A DNA stretch of 53,427 nt. It comes from Actinomadura soli. Its GTDB lineage: Bacteria; Actinomycetota; Actinomycetes; Streptosporangiales; Streptosporangiaceae. Shown in pieces: positions 52,194-53,427 of the stretch. The DNA is taken from positions 1 through 53,427 of the forward strand of contig NZ_VCKW01000021.1 of the NCBI RefSeq assembly GCF_005889715.1, read 5' to 3'. A program made the position numbers and the translations under genes. The notes under the pieces were generated by a model. That model worked only from the letters and a program-made list of their open reading frames with translations, ran no database searches and was not told the origin of the DNA. How positions within the stretch are numbered: the stretch's first letter is position 1; every line of letters begins with the position of its first letter.

Positions 52194-53192
52194 TCAGCGG
52201 ATGACGAGGCTGTGGTCGCCCGCGGAGACCAGCTCTCCCACGATCGGCGCGCCCGGCACCTCACCGGCGACCAGCAGCCCGCCGGACGTCTGCGCGTCGG
52301 CCAGCAGCAGCCGGGTGTCCTCGTCGGCCGAGCCGAAGTCGATGTGCGGCGCGACCCAGTCAAGGTTGCGCCGGGTGCCTCCGCTGACGAAGCCGTCGCG
52401 CACCGCCTCCCGCGCGCCGTCGACGTACGGGACGGCCCCCGCGTCGACCACCGCCGAGACACCCGAGGCGCGCGCCAGCTTGTACAGGTGACCCAGCAGC
52501 CCGAACCCCGTGACATCGGTCGCGCAGGTGGCCTGAGCCTTCAGCGCCGCGGCCGCGGCGTCCCTGTTCAGCTCCGTCATGACGGCGACCGCCTGCTCGA
52601 ACACCTCACCGGTGGCCTTGTGCCGGTTGTTCAGCACCCCGAGCCCGAGGGGCTTGGTGAGCGACAGCGGCGTCCCCGCGCGCCCGCGGTCGTTGCGCAG
52701 CAGCCGCCCGGCCTCCGCGATCCCCGTCACGGCCATGCCGTACTTGGGTTCGAGGTCGTCCACGCTGTGCCCGCCGCCGAGGTGGCATTCGGCGAGGACG
52801 GCGACGTCCCGCCCGCCGCGCAGCACCTCGCGCGCCAGCTCGAACGGCAGCACCTCCCGCGGCCAGGCCAGCAGGTTCACCGCCACCAGCGGACGGCCGC
52901 CCATCGCGTACACGTCCGACAGCGCGTTGGCGGCGGCGATCCGCCCCCAGTCGTACGGGTCGTCGACGACGGGCGTGAAGAAGTCCGCCGTCGCCACCAC
53001 CGCCATGTCGCCCGAGATCCGGACGACGGCGGCGTCGTCCCCGGAGTCGAGCCCGACGATCAGATCCCCGTCCCCGCCCGGGTCGCCGGCCGCGCCGAGC
53101 CCGGCCACCACCTCTTCCAGCTCCCCCGGCGGGATCTTGCAGGCGCAACCGCCACCGTGCGCGTACTGGGTGAGCCGCCGTCCAAGCCGCAT
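52194..53192 (-). CDS. selD: Selenide, water dikinase (selenophosphate synthase)
   Basis: 332 residues from the ATG at 53192, which gives the usual N-terminus; an in-frame extension to 53312 is unlikely. The catalytic site is GGCACKI with Cys in the position that is Sec or Cys in this family, and Lys next to it. DDAAVVRISGDMAVVATADFF is the Mg-ATP site, and ATDVTGFGLLGHL and GGHSVDDLEPKYG are family motifs. SelD makes selenophosphate from selenide and ATP, the Se donor for Sec-tRNA. A conserved ATAGGCTACAG block lies upstream (53237-53247), also found before the Rieske gene. Confidence 0.95.
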   Translation of the reverse strand: MRLGRRLTQYAHGGGCACKIPPGELEEVVAGLGAAGDPGGDGDLIVGLDSGDDAAVVRISGDMAVVATADFFTPVVDDPYDWGRIAAANALSDVYAMGGRPLVAVNLLAWPREVLPFELAREVLRGGRDVAVLAECHLGGGHSVDDLEPKYGMAVTGIAEAGRLLRNDRGRAGTPLSLTKPLGLGVLNNRHKATGEVFEQAVAVMTELNRDAAAAALKAQATCATDVTGFGLLGHLYKLARASGVSAVVDAGAVPYVDGAREAVRDGFVSGGTRRNLDWVAPHIDFGSADEDTRLLLADAQTSGGLLVAGEVPGAPIVGELVSAGDHSLVIR

Positions 53193-53376
53193 CGTCCGCC
53201 CCACATCGTCTGCAGGAAATATTCGATACAATCCTGTATAGGCTACAGCATCGCGCCACCGCCGCCAGGTCTCGTACCAGCACGCTTCCCGCGGCAGAGG
53301 ACTTGAACTCATCCCACGACGTAGCTGTTCTGTCGCCCGGCTATGGGCCGGTCTGGTTCTCGGCGGAAGGAAGCGG

Positions 53377-53427
53377 TTAGGGCTTGCGGGCGGCGGCGGC
53401 GTACATGTTGGTGGCGGTGTCCGGGAG
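53377..53427 (-). CDS. C-terminal end of a gene cut by the window edge
   Basis: The minus-strand frame from the window end reads LPDTATNMYAAAARKP and ends at TAA (53377-53379). The 16 residues are too few to identify the product. It is on the same strand as selD and 185 nt upstream of the selD start; it does not look like the end of SelA. Confidence 0.4.
   Translation of the reverse strand, partial: LPDTATNMYAAAARKP

Noticed and set aside
53280-53340. A T-loop-like segment (GAGTTCAAGTCC on the minus strand) near the selD start
   Set aside because: The flanking bases do not form a T stem or an acceptor stem, so it is not a tRNA.
1-53427. CRISPR arrays, insertion sequences, integrases or att sites
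   Set aside because: No regularly spaced repeats, transposase or integrase frames were seen, although decay in 4.6-9.8 kb hints at past rearrangement.

Overview
This window comes from a high-GC actinomycete. The gene content fits the Streptosporangiales or Thermomonosporaceae (Actinomadura-like): an XRE regulator with a DUF5753-type C-terminus beside tandem DUF397 genes, an ECF sigma factor with a zinc-finger anti-sigma factor, GTG starts, and long runs of ATGA/GTGA-coupled genes. The taxonomic placement is an inference; no rRNA gene is present.

Region 1 (about 1-4,500) holds two related ECF sigma/anti-sigma loci in opposite orientation. One has lost most of its sigma gene. Between them lie a secreted-repeat lipoprotein and a two-domain CHRD exported protein. 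Region 2 (about 4,600-9,870) is a decayed accessory strip, all on the minus strand. It contains three successive aminoglycoside-phosphotransferase-like kinases (two damaged), an AraC C-terminal stub, an intact XRE/DUF5753 regulator, a frameshifted DUF6879 gene with a frameshifted small partner, three translationally coupled DUF397 genes and a fourth DUF397 remnant.

Region 3 (9,875-34,727) is a catabolic island, mostly on the minus strand. It encodes an aldehyde dehydrogenase, three MmgE/PrpD proteins, a ThDP-dependent decarboxylase-like enzyme, hydantoinase/oxoprolinase subunits A and B, an acyl-CoA dehydrogenase and an ADP-forming acyl-CoA synthetase. A divergent GntR/FCD regulator follows, then an Fe3+/polyamine-type ABC importer, a Rieske oxygenase and a three-subunit molybdenum hydroxylase. 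Almost every gene overlaps its neighbour, and a 14-bp palindrome (TAGAnTATAnTCTA) lies between the divergent promoters. The likely job is breakdown of an imported, probably heterocyclic or amide-containing compound; the substrate cannot be read from sequence.

Region 4 (34,748-53,192) is the most interesting part: a selenocysteine island. It carries selB, selD, a complete tRNA-Sec with a UCA anticodon, and three selenoprotein genes. Each selenoprotein gene is split by an in-frame UGA in a U-x-x-C motif (USGC or USTC), followed at the same distance by a 6-bp hairpin with a GGUC loop. The predicted proteins (541-556 aa) fuse an N-terminal UGSC-family domain to a roughly 370-residue C-terminal domain of unknown function. 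They lie with two paralogous solute-binding lipoproteins, a CUT1-type ABC importer, and a thioredoxin reductase-like flavoprotein that is translationally coupled to the second selenoprotein. An IclR regulator with repeated ATCCGAAC boxes controls, or is controlled from, the divergent promoter of the first selenoprotein. This looks like an uptake-plus-selenoenzyme system, with an active site and a TrxB partner reminiscent of glycine reductase subunit GrdB. The substrate and reaction are unknown. selA is not in the window. An ArsP-type permease and a DHA2-type exporter flank the selenium genes at the right end.
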